Shown here piece by piece: positions 8,337 through 16,281 of a stretch of DNA of 64,000 nucleotides. The position numbers and the translations under genes are program-made. The stretch spans positions 871,435 through 935,434 of the forward strand of contig NZ_HG428741.1 in the NCBI RefSeq assembly GCF_000380245.2. The letters run 5' to 3'. Positions within the stretch are counted from its first letter, which is position 1. The number at the start of each line of letters is the position of its first letter. The notes under the pieces are model-generated. The model was not told where the DNA came from. It was given only the letters and a program-made list of their open reading frames with translations, and did not search any database. This stretch comes from Bacillus massiliigorillae. GTDB taxonomy: Bacteria; Bacillota; Bacilli; Bacillales; DSM-1321.

Positions 8337-8438
8337 ATGCTACAAAAGGATGTGTATGATTACAGTCATTACTTTGCTATTAGCAAATCTTTAATAGTTG
8401 ATATAGTTAATGAAATAAAAAATTTGGAGGCGATTTGA
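8337..8438 (+). CDS. possible 33-residue peptide overlapping the hyuA start (TGATG)
   Basis: An ATG at 8337 opens a 33-codon frame (MLQKDVYDYSHYF... ending NLEAI) whose TGA overlaps the ATG of the HyuA gene by one base. AAGGGGG lies immediately upstream, but the spacing to this ATG is short. The exact stop-start overlap and the fit between two genes argue for translational coupling. The short length, the poor spacing and the lack of any recognised family argue against. It may be a leader peptide. Confidence 0.3.
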   Translation: MLQKDVYDYSHYFAISKSLIVDIVNEIKNLEAI

Positions 8439-10525
8439 TGAGTAAGTATTCTGTAGCAATTGACGTTGGTGGAACTTTTACGGATGTATTCGTATTTAAT
8501 GAGGAGACAGGAGAAATTTATGTAACAAAAACTTCTTCTACGCCAGCAAATCCTGAAAAAGGTATGATGGATGGTCTTAAGAAAGCGAATCTTACAGGTG
8601 ATCAAATTGCAATGTTTTCGCATGGTACAACAGTAGGAACAAATGCACTTATTGAAAGAAAACTACCAAAAACCGCTTTAATCACAACAAAAGGTTTCCG
8701 TGATGTAACGGAAATTCGTCGCGGTACGAAATTAGATTTATGGGATGCCTATAAGGATGTAGCCCCACCTTATATTAAACGTAGAGATCGCTTTGAAGTA
8801 TCAGAGCGAGTTGATTATACAGGTGAAATTTTGGAAGGTATTAATGAAGACGAAGTTCGTGCATTGGCAAAAACGTTAAAAAGACGTCAAGTTGAATCTA
8901 TTGCTATCTGTTTCATGAATGCGTATGTGAATGGAGATAACGAGAAACGCGTGAAGGATATTATTAAAGAAGAACTTCCTGGCGTTTATGTTTGTACATC
9001 TTCAGAAACATTACCAGAAATTTTCGAGCATGAACGTATGAGCACGACGATTGTGAATGCAGTATTAGGACCAACAGTAAGTAACTATATTAAAGTGCTT
9101 GAAGGCGAAATGAAAGAAATTGGTTATGATGGCGACATTCTTGTTTTACATTCAGGTGGAGGAGTTATGACTTCAGAGACTGTACCACGATATGCGGCGC
9201 GTTTAGCAAGTTCAGGAATTGCTGCGGGCGCAATCGCAAGTAAGCATATTGCTAATATGTGTGGTTTTAAGAATGCGATTGGTTTAGATATGGGTGGTAC
9301 GAGTACAGACATCTCCTTAATGTATGATAATGATCTTCGTATTACGAAAGATTGGTATATTGAATACGGTTATCCAATTGGTTTCCCAAGTATTGAAATC
9401 TTAACAATTGGTGCTGGTGGTGGTAGCTTAACTTGGACGGATGAGGGTGGTTCATTACGTAACGGACCACAAAGTGCAGGAGCCGTTCCAGGCCCAGTAT
9501 GTTATGAGCGTGGTGGTACTCAGCCGACAAATACAGATGCAAATATTGTACTTGGTCGATTAGGTACCAAAATATTAGATGGTCAAATGACACTAAACTT
9601 AGAAGCAGCGAAGGCTTCAATTGAGGAACATGTTTGTAGTAAGTTTGATTACAATGTACACGAAGCGGCTGATGCGATTATTAAAGTAGCAAATGCGAAT
9701 ATGTGTGATGCACTTCGTTTAATCTCTGTACGTCGTGGTTATGATCCACGTGATTTCGCTCTTGTAGCTCTAGGTGGAGCAGGTGCTCTTCACGGTGCTC
9801 ATTTAGCAAAAGAAATGGAAATTCCTAATGTAATTGTTCCAGCTCACCCAGGTGTAGCTGCTGCAATGGGTTGTTTACTTGTTGATGTGCGTCATGATGT
9901 TACAAAAACATACTTAGCTAATGTGAAATCTATTACGGCTGATGAGTTAGAAAAAGAATTCATCGAAATGGAAAAAGAGGGTATTTCATTACTTGAAGAA
10001 GAGAATATCAAGCCAGAAAATATGAACTTAATGCGATTTGTTGACATGCGCTATTTAGGTCAATGGAGAACGCTATCTGTTTCAGTAGGTCGTCCAATTG
10101 AATCATTAGAGCAAGCAATTGAGAAGTTCCATCAAGAACATGAACGTGAATTCGCTTTCTCTGATCGTGAAACAGAGATTGAGATTTATGGTTTACGAGT
10201 TGAAGCAGTAGGAACTGTTAAAAAACCTGAGTTTACTAAAGAAGAGCCAGTAGGAACTGTTGAAGGTGCATTGAAAGAAACAAGAGATGTATATTTTGAA
10301 GAAGCTGGTGGATTTATTGAAACTCCTGTGTACGATCGTGCGAAATTACCGGTGTTAGCTGAATTTAATGGACCAGCTATTCTAGACCAATTGGATTCTA
10401 CTACTGTAGTTCCACCTGATTTTAAAGTGAGAATTGATGAATATCGCAACATTATTATGACTTTTGATAAAGAATACAAACCAGTACAGAAAGAAACAAA
10501 AGCGGAAACAGTAGTGTCTAACTAA
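8438..10525 (+). CDS. hydantoinase/oxoprolinase family protein, subunit A (HyuA type)
   Basis: A 695-residue ATPase subunit. AIDVGGTFTDV (residues 7-17) and GLDMGGTSTDIS (near 287) are the two phosphate-binding motifs of the actin-like ATPase fold used by N-methylhydantoinase A, 5-oxoprolinase, acetone carboxylase beta and caprolactamase alpha subunits. The ATG at 8438 is used because GGAGG lies 7 bp before it. The HyuB subunit gene follows 35 bp downstream. Together they should cleave a cyclic amide with ATP hydrolysis. The codon choice is smoother than in the preceding regulator, suggesting high expression when induced. The substrate could be a hydantoin, 5-oxoproline or a larger lactam; the sequence does not decide. 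Confidence 0.88.
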   Translation: MSKYSVAIDVGGTFTDVFVFNEETGEIYVTKTSSTPANPEKGMMDGLKKANLTGDQIAMFSHGTTVGTNALIERKLPKTALITTKGFRDVTEIRRGTKLDLWDAYKDVAPPYIKRRDRFEVSERVDYTGEILEGINEDEVRALAKTLKRRQVESIAICFMNAYVNGDNEKRVKDIIKEELPGVYVCTSSETLPEIFEHERMSTTIVNAVLGPTVSNYIKVLEGEMKEIGYDGDILVLHSGGGVMTSETVPRYAARLASSGIAAGAIASKHIANMCGFKNAIGLDMGGTSTDISLMYDNDLRITKDWYIEYGYPIGFPSIEILTIGAGGGSLTWTDEGGSLRNGPQSAGAVPGPVCYERGGTQPTNTDANIVLGRLGTKILDGQMTLNLEAAKASIEEHVCSKFDYNVHEAADAIIKVANANMCDALRLISVRRGYDPRDFALVALGGAGALHGAHLAKEMEIPNVIVPAHPGVAAAMGCLLVDVRHDVTKTYLANVKSITADELEKEFIEMEKEGISLLEEENIKPENMNLMRFVDMRYLGQWRTLSVSVGRPIESLEQAIEKFHQEHEREFAFSDRETEIEIYGLRVEAVGTVKKPEFTKEEPVGTVEGALKETRDVYFEEAGGFIETPVYDRAKLPVLAEFNGPAILDQLDSTTVVPPDFKVRIDEYRNIIMTFDKEYKPVQKETKAETVVSN

Positions 10526-10560
10526 TTCTATACAATTCAAAATTAAAAGAGGTGGAAGCG

Positions 10561-12522
10561 ATGAGTAATGTATTTGAAAGTAAATTAGATCCAGTAACAT
10601 TTGAAGTATTGAAGAATGGTTTTGTTAATTTAGTAGACCAAATGTCCGAGCAAATTTTACGAACTTGTTATTCTTTCGTAATTTATAACCGTGATTTCAG
10701 TGTGGCGTTATGTGATGCAGAAGGTAATACAGTTATGCAAGGAACACAAGATATTTCCGTTCACGTTGGTACGCTACATTTAACAGCAAAAGCGATTTTA
10801 GAAGATTTCGGTGATGATATTCATCCTGGAGATGTATTCATTATTAATGATCCATATCGTGGTGGTACACATTTTAGTGATACACGTGTTCTTCGTCCAG
10901 TATTCTACGATAATAAATTAATCGCATTCATGCAATTGAATGGACATTGGGCTGATATGGGTGGTTCTGTACCAGGTTCATTTGATGTTAATTCGAAAGA
11001 TCATTATGGAGAAGGAATGAGAATTCCACCACTACGTATTTGGAGTAAAGGAACATATTTACATGATGTTGCGAATGTGCTTGTTTCCAATATGCGTCTT
11101 CCAGAAGAGCGTTTAGGTGATCTTCGTGCTCAAGCAGAAGCGGCTAAAGTGGGAGAAACACAATTAATCGCTCTTATTGAGAAATACGGTATAGATACAA
11201 TCTTAACGGCTTTTGCCGAAGTACAAGATTATGTGGAAAGATTAACTCGTGCGAAAGTAGCGGCACTTCCTGACGGTGTATGGGAAACAACAGATTATAT
11301 TGATATGGACCCAGAGCTTGGTGATGGTTTAATTCCTATTAATGTAAAAATGGAAATCAAGGGCGATGAAATCTTCTACGATTTGAGTGGTTCTCATGAA
11401 TACATTGGCTGTTTCTTGAATTCAGCATTCGGTTCATCACTGTCTGCGGTTTACGCCGGAACAAAAACGTTTTCTCCGGATATCCCATTAAACTCTGGAT
11501 TCTACCGTGTTGTTCATGTTGAACTGCCGGAAAATTCAGTTGTAAATGCGCCATGGCCAGTTGCCGTAACAGGTTTCTGTTCAGGTTCATATGAGAAAAT
11601 TATGAATGCTTGTTTTGAATTATGGTCGCACGTAATGCCGGAAAGAGCACTAGCTTGTTCTTTCAATCTCGAATACTTGTTAATTGGTGGTCATGATAAG
11701 CGCCCTGGATACGATAATTATTTCATGTGGTATGACTGGATGGCTGGCGGTCATGGTGGTCGTAGTAATCAAGATGGTGCGAATGCGTTATCTCCAGTAT
11801 TCGGAGTTGGCTTAAGCATTCAACCATGTGAAGGGCAAGAACGTTTGTCTCCTGTTATTACAACAAAGCATGAAATTGTAACGGATTCAGCGGGTCCTGG
11901 TAAATTCCGTGGAGGCTGTGGTATTGAAAAAGGTGGTATATTAACAAATGCGAAGGAAACAGTTATGTCTTACTGCTGTGACCGTTCTCGTTCTGTAACA
12001 TGGGGCATCTTTGGAGGATTACCTTCTACTCCACATGGTGCATGGTTAAATAAAGATAGTGAAGAAGAGCAATTCTTGGGAACTATCTTCTCTAATATTA
12101 AATTGAAGCAAGGCGATTCGTTTACAAGACCATCTGCTGGTGGTGGTGGACTTGGTGATCCACTTGAACGTGATCCGAAAGATGTATTAGAAGATGTAAT
12201 TGATGAATATGTTTCAATTGAACGTGCAAAGAAAGATTATGGTGTAGTTATTAATGAAATTGATAGAGAAATAGATTTATTCGAAATCGATGAGCAGGCT
12301 ACCCAAGTTGAAAGAGAATTTATCCGTAACGCTCGTGTAGGCTGGTTATCAGAAGATGTAGACACAGTTATGGAACAGTACAATAACGGTAGCATTGATC
12401 AGCTTGATCTTATTCGTAAATATGGAGTTATTATTGATTTAGCAACAAATAAAGCACTTGAAAAATCAACTGAACAAAACCGAAATATGCTACAAAAACG
12501 TTCTTTAGCGTACTGGAGCTAA
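10561..12522 (+). CDS. hydantoinase B/oxoprolinase family protein (HyuB type)
   Basis: A 653-residue partner of HyuA. It begins DPVTFEVLKNGF, contains NDPYRGGTHFSDT (metal/substrate site) and HGGRSNQDG in the catalytic half, and ends in an RPSAGGGGLGDP segment, all standard for the family. The ATG at 10561 is preceded by AGAGGTGG; the GTG at 10552 lies inside that site. It is the last gene of the sigma-54 operon, closed by a strong terminator. Length is slightly above typical HyuB because of a helical C-terminal extension (about residues 560-653). Confidence 0.88.
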   Translation: MSNVFESKLDPVTFEVLKNGFVNLVDQMSEQILRTCYSFVIYNRDFSVALCDAEGNTVMQGTQDISVHVGTLHLTAKAILEDFGDDIHPGDVFIINDPYRGGTHFSDTRVLRPVFYDNKLIAFMQLNGHWADMGGSVPGSFDVNSKDHYGEGMRIPPLRIWSKGTYLHDVANVLVSNMRLPEERLGDLRAQAEAAKVGETQLIALIEKYGIDTILTAFAEVQDYVERLTRAKVAALPDGVWETTDYIDMDPELGDGLIPINVKMEIKGDEIFYDLSGSHEYIGCFLNSAFGSSLSAVYAGTKTFSPDIPLNSGFYRVVHVELPENSVVNAPWPVAVTGFCSGSYEKIMNACFELWSHVMPERALACSFNLEYLLIGGHDKRPGYDNYFMWYDWMAGGHGGRSNQDGANALSPVFGVGLSIQPCEGQERLSPVITTKHEIVTDSAGPGKFRGGCGIEKGGILTNAKETVMSYCCDRSRSVTWGIFGGLPSTPHGAWLNKDSEEEQFLGTIFSNIKLKQGDSFTRPSAGGGGLGDPLERDPKDVLEDVIDEYVSIERAKKDYGVVINEIDREIDLFEIDEQATQVEREFIRNARVGWLSEDVDTVMEQYNNGSIDQLDLIRKYGVIIDLATNKALEKSTEQNRNMLQKRSLAYWS

Positions 12523-12528
12523 AATATA

Positions 12529-12569
12529 AAAAAACTAGCTATTCATGTTATATGGGTAGCTAGTTTTTT
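12529..12569 (+). terminator. intrinsic terminator of the sigma-54 operon
   Basis: AAAAAACTAGCTA pairs with TAGCTAGTTTTTT around a 15-base loop, 7 bp after the HyuB stop. Confidence 0.92.
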
Positions 12570-12573
12570 ATTA

Positions 12574-12727
12574 TCTAGCTTCAGCGCCCAGCTCCTAGTG
12601 TGCTTACGGTTTTCCTCCCTACGATAAGTCAACATCGAATCGACTTGCGTCTCTTCGTGTTTCCTTTATCTAAAGGAAGTGGGCTCCAGCACATACGGAG
12701 CTAAACAGGGTGCTTGCGCTTTTCTTA
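12574..12727 (+). repeat. dispersed repeat family C, copy 1
   Basis: About 154 bp starting TCTAGCTTCAGCGCCCAGC and ending GGGTGCTTGCGCTTTTCTT. The second copy is at 22994-23144. Both contain CCTACGATAAGTCAACA and TCTTCGTGTTTCCTTTATCT, which pair (GATAAG with CTTTATC, ACGAA with TTCGT). The ends AGCGCCC and GGGYGCT also pair, so the whole unit can fold back. Confidence 0.75.
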
Positions 12728-12837
12728 TTAGTTTTTTAAATATAGGGATTACAGTGTAAAACTTAATAAAATAGGTTTCATTGTCATTTGTTAGGGTATG
12801 TAATTACTATATTTACAAAATTATTGCTGTTCTTACA

Positions 12838-12994
12838 ATAAAGTGAAATCTTACTCGATGTGGACGGATTATTTTTAGGCTCAAAAATTCAGCTAACGAG
12901 CGTATTTTTGATTATTCACTTAATCTCCAAATAAACGCCTATATTTCGCCTTTATTTTAAAGTAGGATTCATACTAACGGTTTGAAATAGAAAA
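12838..12994 (-). repeat. decayed bcr1-like repeat, inverted orientation
   Basis: Read on the minus strand this has the length and order of landmarks of the bcr1-like copies, heavily diverged. On the plus strand it begins ATAAAGTGAAATCTTACTCG (the complement of the usual right end), contains CTTAATCTCCAA in the middle and ends with GGTTTGAA near the expected left end. The rest of 12728-13070 shows nothing else. Confidence 0.5.
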
Positions 12995-13070
12995 AAGGTC
13001 TAAATTCTTTAACCTTTGAATATTTGTAAGAATACACTGTATCAAGTTATAGAAAAGGAATGATGTTATT

Positions 13071-13226
13071 ATGGAAAAAAAATATTGTACACATTGTAGA
13101 AGACTGTCAATAGAAGGGCAAGTTTGTGATGGTTGTGGAAAGACAGATTTTCAAGCAATAGTTATTTCAGTACAATCTTCCAAGCAATTTAAACGTAACC
13201 CTTCAAATGAAAATTTCTCAGAATAA
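13071..13226 (+). CDS. 51-residue zinc-ribbon-like protein
   Basis: A small frame starting ATG behind AAAAGGA and encoding MEKKYCTHCRRLS...CDGCGK. Two CxxC knuckles (CTHC and CDGC, 13 residues apart) predict one zinc site. The serine/asparagine-rich tail looks disordered. It sits upstream of the DUF2157 pair. No family name is assigned. Confidence 0.6.
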   Translation: MEKKYCTHCRRLSIEGQVCDGCGKTDFQAIVISVQSSKQFKRNPSNENFSE

Positions 13227-13313
13227 AACGATTCTATTGGGAAAAGTTTGAATGTTATCTATATTGAAAGCGGGGTATTTTGGTATGAAGTGTGGTAAGG
13301 GAGGGAAGACGCT

Positions 13314-14384
13314 CTGAAGAGAAAAATCAGTCATTCACAAAAAGAATTTCTTGAAAGAGAATTGCAATATTTAAAAGATCAACATGCAACAATTGAGATG
13401 GATTCATTGGAACAGTATTATGTTGTTGAAAATCAGCAAAAACAAGTATCTTGGCATACTTTTCTATGGATTGGCGCTGTTCTTGTGGGAATTGGTTTTT
13501 TAACATTCATTGCGTCTAACTGGTCGGCTTTATCAGCTTTAGTAAAATACTTATTTATTTTCTTTGGTGTAATAGGTTTCTATGTAGCAGGACGTGGAAC
13601 AGAGAACAGTCTGCCGAGAACGGCTAGGAGCTTCTATTATTTGGGGGGCTTTTTATTTGGTGCAGGCATCTTCTTGGTTGGTCAGACATTTCATCTAGGT
13701 GGAGCTGTTTATACGGCTTTTCTATTTTGGGCAGTAGGGATTATTCCGTTAGCTTATTATTTAAAAGATCGAGTTGTACTAGGTTTAGCCATCATATTTT
13801 TACTATTTTATAGCTTGCAAATATATGGACAAGGAGAATTACCTCTTGCATTACTTGTCATTGTCCCGCTTATTTATTACATCAATCATACAACTATGTA
13901 CAAATCTTCGGCGTTATTCTTTTTAAATTCTATATTACTTACACATTTTCTACATTCTGCATTATGGCACTTCGGCGTAAATCAATTCGTTATAGTGCTC
14001 TTGTTATTTGTGTTAGGAATTATCATCTGTTGGCGTGCATTTGCAGCCTATAAAGAAGCTATGTCAACGTTTGGATATATTCTACATGGTGTTTATGGAA
14101 TTGTGTTAACGATGCCTTCTGTGTGGGAATATGTATTCTCTCCTGCTGTTTCACAAATCTTAGCCATTATATTTGCCATTATATATGGGCTTTCTATAAT
14201 TCTATTAATACGAAAAGGAATATTGCTTCCTATTGTAATTTTATGTGGATTAATTACTCGCTTCTATATTGATATATCGTATGACTTTTTGCCAAAAAGT
14301 TTATTTTTTATTTTGGGAGGAGCCTTACTAATCATATTCGGAATCTGGTTTGAAAGAAGTCGGAGAGGAGAGACAAAAGCATGA
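13314..14384 (+). CDS. DUF2157 domain-containing membrane protein
   Basis: The frame has a hydrophilic N-terminal region (RKISHSQKEFLERELQYLK) then about ten membrane segments, beginning TFLWIGAVLVGIGFLTFIASNWSAL, the DUF2157 signature. No ATG or TTG with a ribosome binding site starts the frame. AAGGGAGGG (13297-13305) points to CTG at 13314, 8 bp away, giving 356 residues. The TTG at 13362 would remove part of the conserved N-terminus. A 10-codon ATG frame (13285-13317) ends with a TGA overlapping that CTG, which could couple translation. The 3' end overlaps the next gene by 4 bp. The function of the family is unknown; the CTG start is an inference. Confidence 0.75.
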   Translation: MKRKISHSQKEFLERELQYLKDQHATIEMDSLEQYYVVENQQKQVSWHTFLWIGAVLVGIGFLTFIASNWSALSALVKYLFIFFGVIGFYVAGRGTENSLPRTARSFYYLGGFLFGAGIFLVGQTFHLGGAVYTAFLFWAVGIIPLAYYLKDRVVLGLAIIFLLFYSLQIYGQGELPLALLVIVPLIYYINHTTMYKSSALFFLNSILLTHFLHSALWHFGVNQFVIVLLLFVLGIIICWRAFAAYKEAMSTFGYILHGVYGIVLTMPSVWEYVFSPAVSQILAIIFAIIYGLSIILLIRKGILLPIVILCGLITRFYIDISYDFLPKSLFFILGGALLIIFGIWFERSRRGETKA

Positions 14385-14929
14385 AGCCAAGTCTAAAAAA
14401 GTTTTTGTTAATCCTAATCGTGCCTTTATTAATTCTTCTAGGTATGGTTATCAAACCTGTTTCTGCTTATATGTTTGGTGAGAGAATAGTGTTGGAAACA
14501 ATACCTGTAGATCCTACCAGTCTATTTTACGGTGATTATATGTCATTACAATTGAAAATAAGTGAAGTTCCAAAAGAGCTACTATCAGAATCGTTAATGA
14601 AAGAGCTAATTAGCCATAGAAGTGATGAGTATTCGTTGTTTTCTAAGACAATACCGGTTTATACCGCTCTTGAGAAAAAAGGAGATATATACAGGGCGAA
14701 GGCAGTATCTTTAGATAAGCCGAAGAATGGTTTATATTTAAAAGGGAAAATAAATTCGTACATTTTACAATATGATCAACAGAACCTTTATGTTGATTAT
14801 GGAATTGATCGATATTATGTGGAAGAGAATACAGGGAAAGAAATCGAAAATCACGCACAACAAGGTAATATAAAAGTAGCTTTGAAAATTAAAAATGGAT
14901 ATGGATTAATTGATGGGCTAGTCTACTAA
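14381..14929 (+). CDS. GDYXXLXY-family membrane-anchored protein
   Basis: 182 residues. One N-terminal membrane segment (FLLILIVPLLILLGMVI) is followed by an extracytoplasmic domain with FYGDYMSLQLKI, a variant of the GDYXXLXY motif, and DYGIDRYYVEE near the C-terminus. It overlaps the DUF2157 gene by ATGA, and this pairing is common for the two families, so they probably act together in the membrane. Biochemical role unknown. Confidence 0.8.
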   Translation: MKPSLKKFLLILIVPLLILLGMVIKPVSAYMFGERIVLETIPVDPTSLFYGDYMSLQLKISEVPKELLSESLMKELISHRSDEYSLFSKTIPVYTALEKKGDIYRAKAVSLDKPKNGLYLKGKINSYILQYDQQNLYVDYGIDRYYVEENTGKEIENHAQQGNIKVALKIKNGYGLIDGLVY

Positions 14930-14945
14930 TGAAAACGAGGCTGAA

Positions 14946-14999
14946 GCTGTCCTAAAAGCATTTTTAATCACTTTAGGACAGCCATTTTACGTTTTTCTT
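14946..14999 (+). terminator. intrinsic terminator of the DUF2157/GDYXXLXY operon
   Basis: GCTGTCCTAAA (14946-14956) pairs with TTTAGGACAGC (14972-14982), followed by a T-rich stretch. It shares the GTCC...AATCACTTT...GGAC design seen at 20841 and 22719. Confidence 0.85.
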
Positions 15000-15088
15000 T
15001 TTTAGAAATGAATCGTTTGTGATTCAATCCCATTTTATCTACTGGAGTACAAAGCTGATTTGTGGCGCTTTTCATTATGCTGTTATTA

Positions 15089-15130
15089 AAAAAGTAGTAC
15101 AAACCATAGCATTGGTTTGTACTACTTTTT
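15089..15130. terminator. long bidirectional terminator hairpin
   Basis: A perfect 18-bp stem (AAAAAGTAGTACAAACCA and its complement) around a 6-base loop, with A and T runs on both sides. It sits between the GDYXXLXY gene and the convergent cheX gene and probably ends cheX. Confidence 0.88.
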
Positions 15131-15201
15131 GTTGTTTTTGCATTGCTTTGGAGCGAAATTAGTGGTTAGTGATGATATTTTATAATTTGGGAATGCCCTG
15201 A

Positions 15202-15657
15202 CTAGCGTTTTTCAACCATTAAAATGATGGTAAAGCTACCTACTGAAGTTAGATGAATGGGAAGGGAAAGGCCTTTATCAAATTGGATTATTTGATTTTG
15301 ATCAATGAGTAATGATGGTGGCGTGATATCCATGTCCATTCCTGTATTTGCAATGGATGTAGCTAAATTACCAGCTATCATATTACCTAGTTCACCTGTA
15401 AAAGAGTCCAACATTTCTCCTTCTAAAGACATACCAAACATTGCTTCACCAATCTTACTAAATACATCTTCATTTCCTTCTATGATAAGACGCCCTTGTA
15501 AGCTGCCTGTTATTCCAATTAATACTCCTTTATCTGTTCGCGTAAACGGCTGTTGAATAACAGATGGTTTATCAATTCCTATTGAGACAGGAATAACGGA
15601 TTTAACGGATTCTATTGTACCATTTAATACAATTGTGATACTTGTATTGATTGTCAT
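15202..15657 (-). CDS. cheX: CheX-type chemotaxis phosphatase
   Basis: A 151-residue protein of the CheC/CheX/FliY fold. The single active-site helix TGELGNMIAGNL carries the E-x2-N signature that inserts into phosphorylated CheY to hydrolyse its aspartyl phosphate. The middle has the GITGSLQGRLII beta strands. The ATG follows GGAGGAATAAG. It is monocistronic. No other chemotaxis gene is adjacent; a chemoreceptor lies at 28001 and a YjfB-like motility gene at 21096. Confidence 0.8.
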   Translation of the reverse strand: MTINTSITIVLNGTIESVKSVIPVSIGIDKPSVIQQPFTRTDKGVLIGITGSLQGRLIIEGNEDVFSKIGEAMFGMSLEGEMLDSFTGELGNMIAGNLATSIANTGMDMDITPPSLLIDQNQIIQFDKGLSLPIHLTSVGSFTIILMVEKR

Positions 15658-15828
15658 CTTATTCCTCCGTGTGTATTTTTTTTCACAATGATAAAAATAT
15701 ATAACTAATAAATTACTAATAATAACAATTAATACATTTTTTATAGGTCTTATTTATCATAAAACAAATGAGTATAAAATAACACTAAAATTTCTGAAAA
15801 AATAACGAAATTAAATTTCATTTTGTGG

Positions 15829-15857
15829 TTGATAATGATTATCATTTTTGTTATGAT
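15829..15857 (+). promoter_or_regulatory. sigma-A promoter overlapped by a Fur box
   Basis: TTGATA (15829-15834) and TATGAT (15852-15857) with 17-bp spacing, upstream of the 35-residue peptide gene. The -35 and the start of the spacer lie inside the first Fur box. Confidence 0.75.
15830..15844. promoter_or_regulatory. Fur box 1 (perfect 7-1-7)
   Basis: TGATAATgATTATCA matches the Bacillus 7-1-7 Fur/PerR/Zur-type dyad perfectly. A TGATAAT...ATTATCA match favours Fur. Confidence 0.8.
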
Positions 15858-15870
15858 AAAGACATCGAAA

Positions 15871-15885
15871 TGATAATGACTATCA
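15871..15885. promoter_or_regulatory. Fur box 2 (one mismatch)
   Basis: TGATAATgACTATCA differs from the perfect dyad at one base. It lies just downstream of the predicted transcription start. Confidence 0.7.
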
Positions 15886-15910
15886 ATGAGAAAATAGGAA
15901 GGTGATTTTC

Positions 15911-16018
15911 ATGGTTACGGTTTTTGTTGCTTTAACTGTTGGTGTATATTCTGGTGTAATGGTATATGTATTGAAAAATGTTGGCAAACCTGCTCATGTA
16001 ACAGTAGATCATCAATAA
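15911..16018 (+). CDS. 35-residue membrane peptide under predicted Fur control
   Basis: A complete small gene: GGAAGGTGATTTTC ribosome binding site, ATG, 35 codons, TAA and a terminator 70 bp later. The peptide is one hydrophobic helix (VTVFVALTVGVYSGVMVYVL) with a short polar tail ending HVTVDHQ. Two Fur boxes and a sigma-A promoter precede it, so it should be made under iron limitation. It has no iron-transport gene beside it. No family is recognised; a small regulator or subunit of a membrane iron-uptake complex is one guess. Confidence 0.7.
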   Translation: MVTVFVALTVGVYSGVMVYVLKNVGKPAHVTVDHQ

Positions 16019-16086
16019 GAAAATTTACATATGGTTAAATGAACTATATATATTAAATTTTAGAATAATTTTTAAATATTTAAGAT

Positions 16087-16118
16087 AAAGCCAAGTAAGT
16101 ATGTACTTGGCTTTTTTT
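16087..16118 (+). terminator. intrinsic terminator of the Fur-controlled peptide gene
   Basis: AAAGCCAAGTA pairs with TACTTGGCTTT around AGTATG, followed by a run of T. Confidence 0.9.
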
Positions 16119-16281
16119 GCTTGTTATAGTAATCATTTTTTCATGGATTTCTCATCTATTGGATGGAGAATGAGGTTAATTCAGAAAGATATACAATAAA
16201 ATATTTGGCATAAAGATAGGAAAGAAATGAAAAATGTTTTACAATAAGAGAAAAATAATTGGGGAACAAGGGGATTGATTC

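Noticed and set aside
8350..8394. 14-codon frame MCMITVITLLLANL before hyuA
   Set aside because: No convincing ribosome site, and it overlaps the better-placed 33-codon frame in another phase.
15305..15556. 83-codon plus-strand frame inside cheX
   Set aside because: Shadow of cheX; the real gene has a ribosome site and a family motif.
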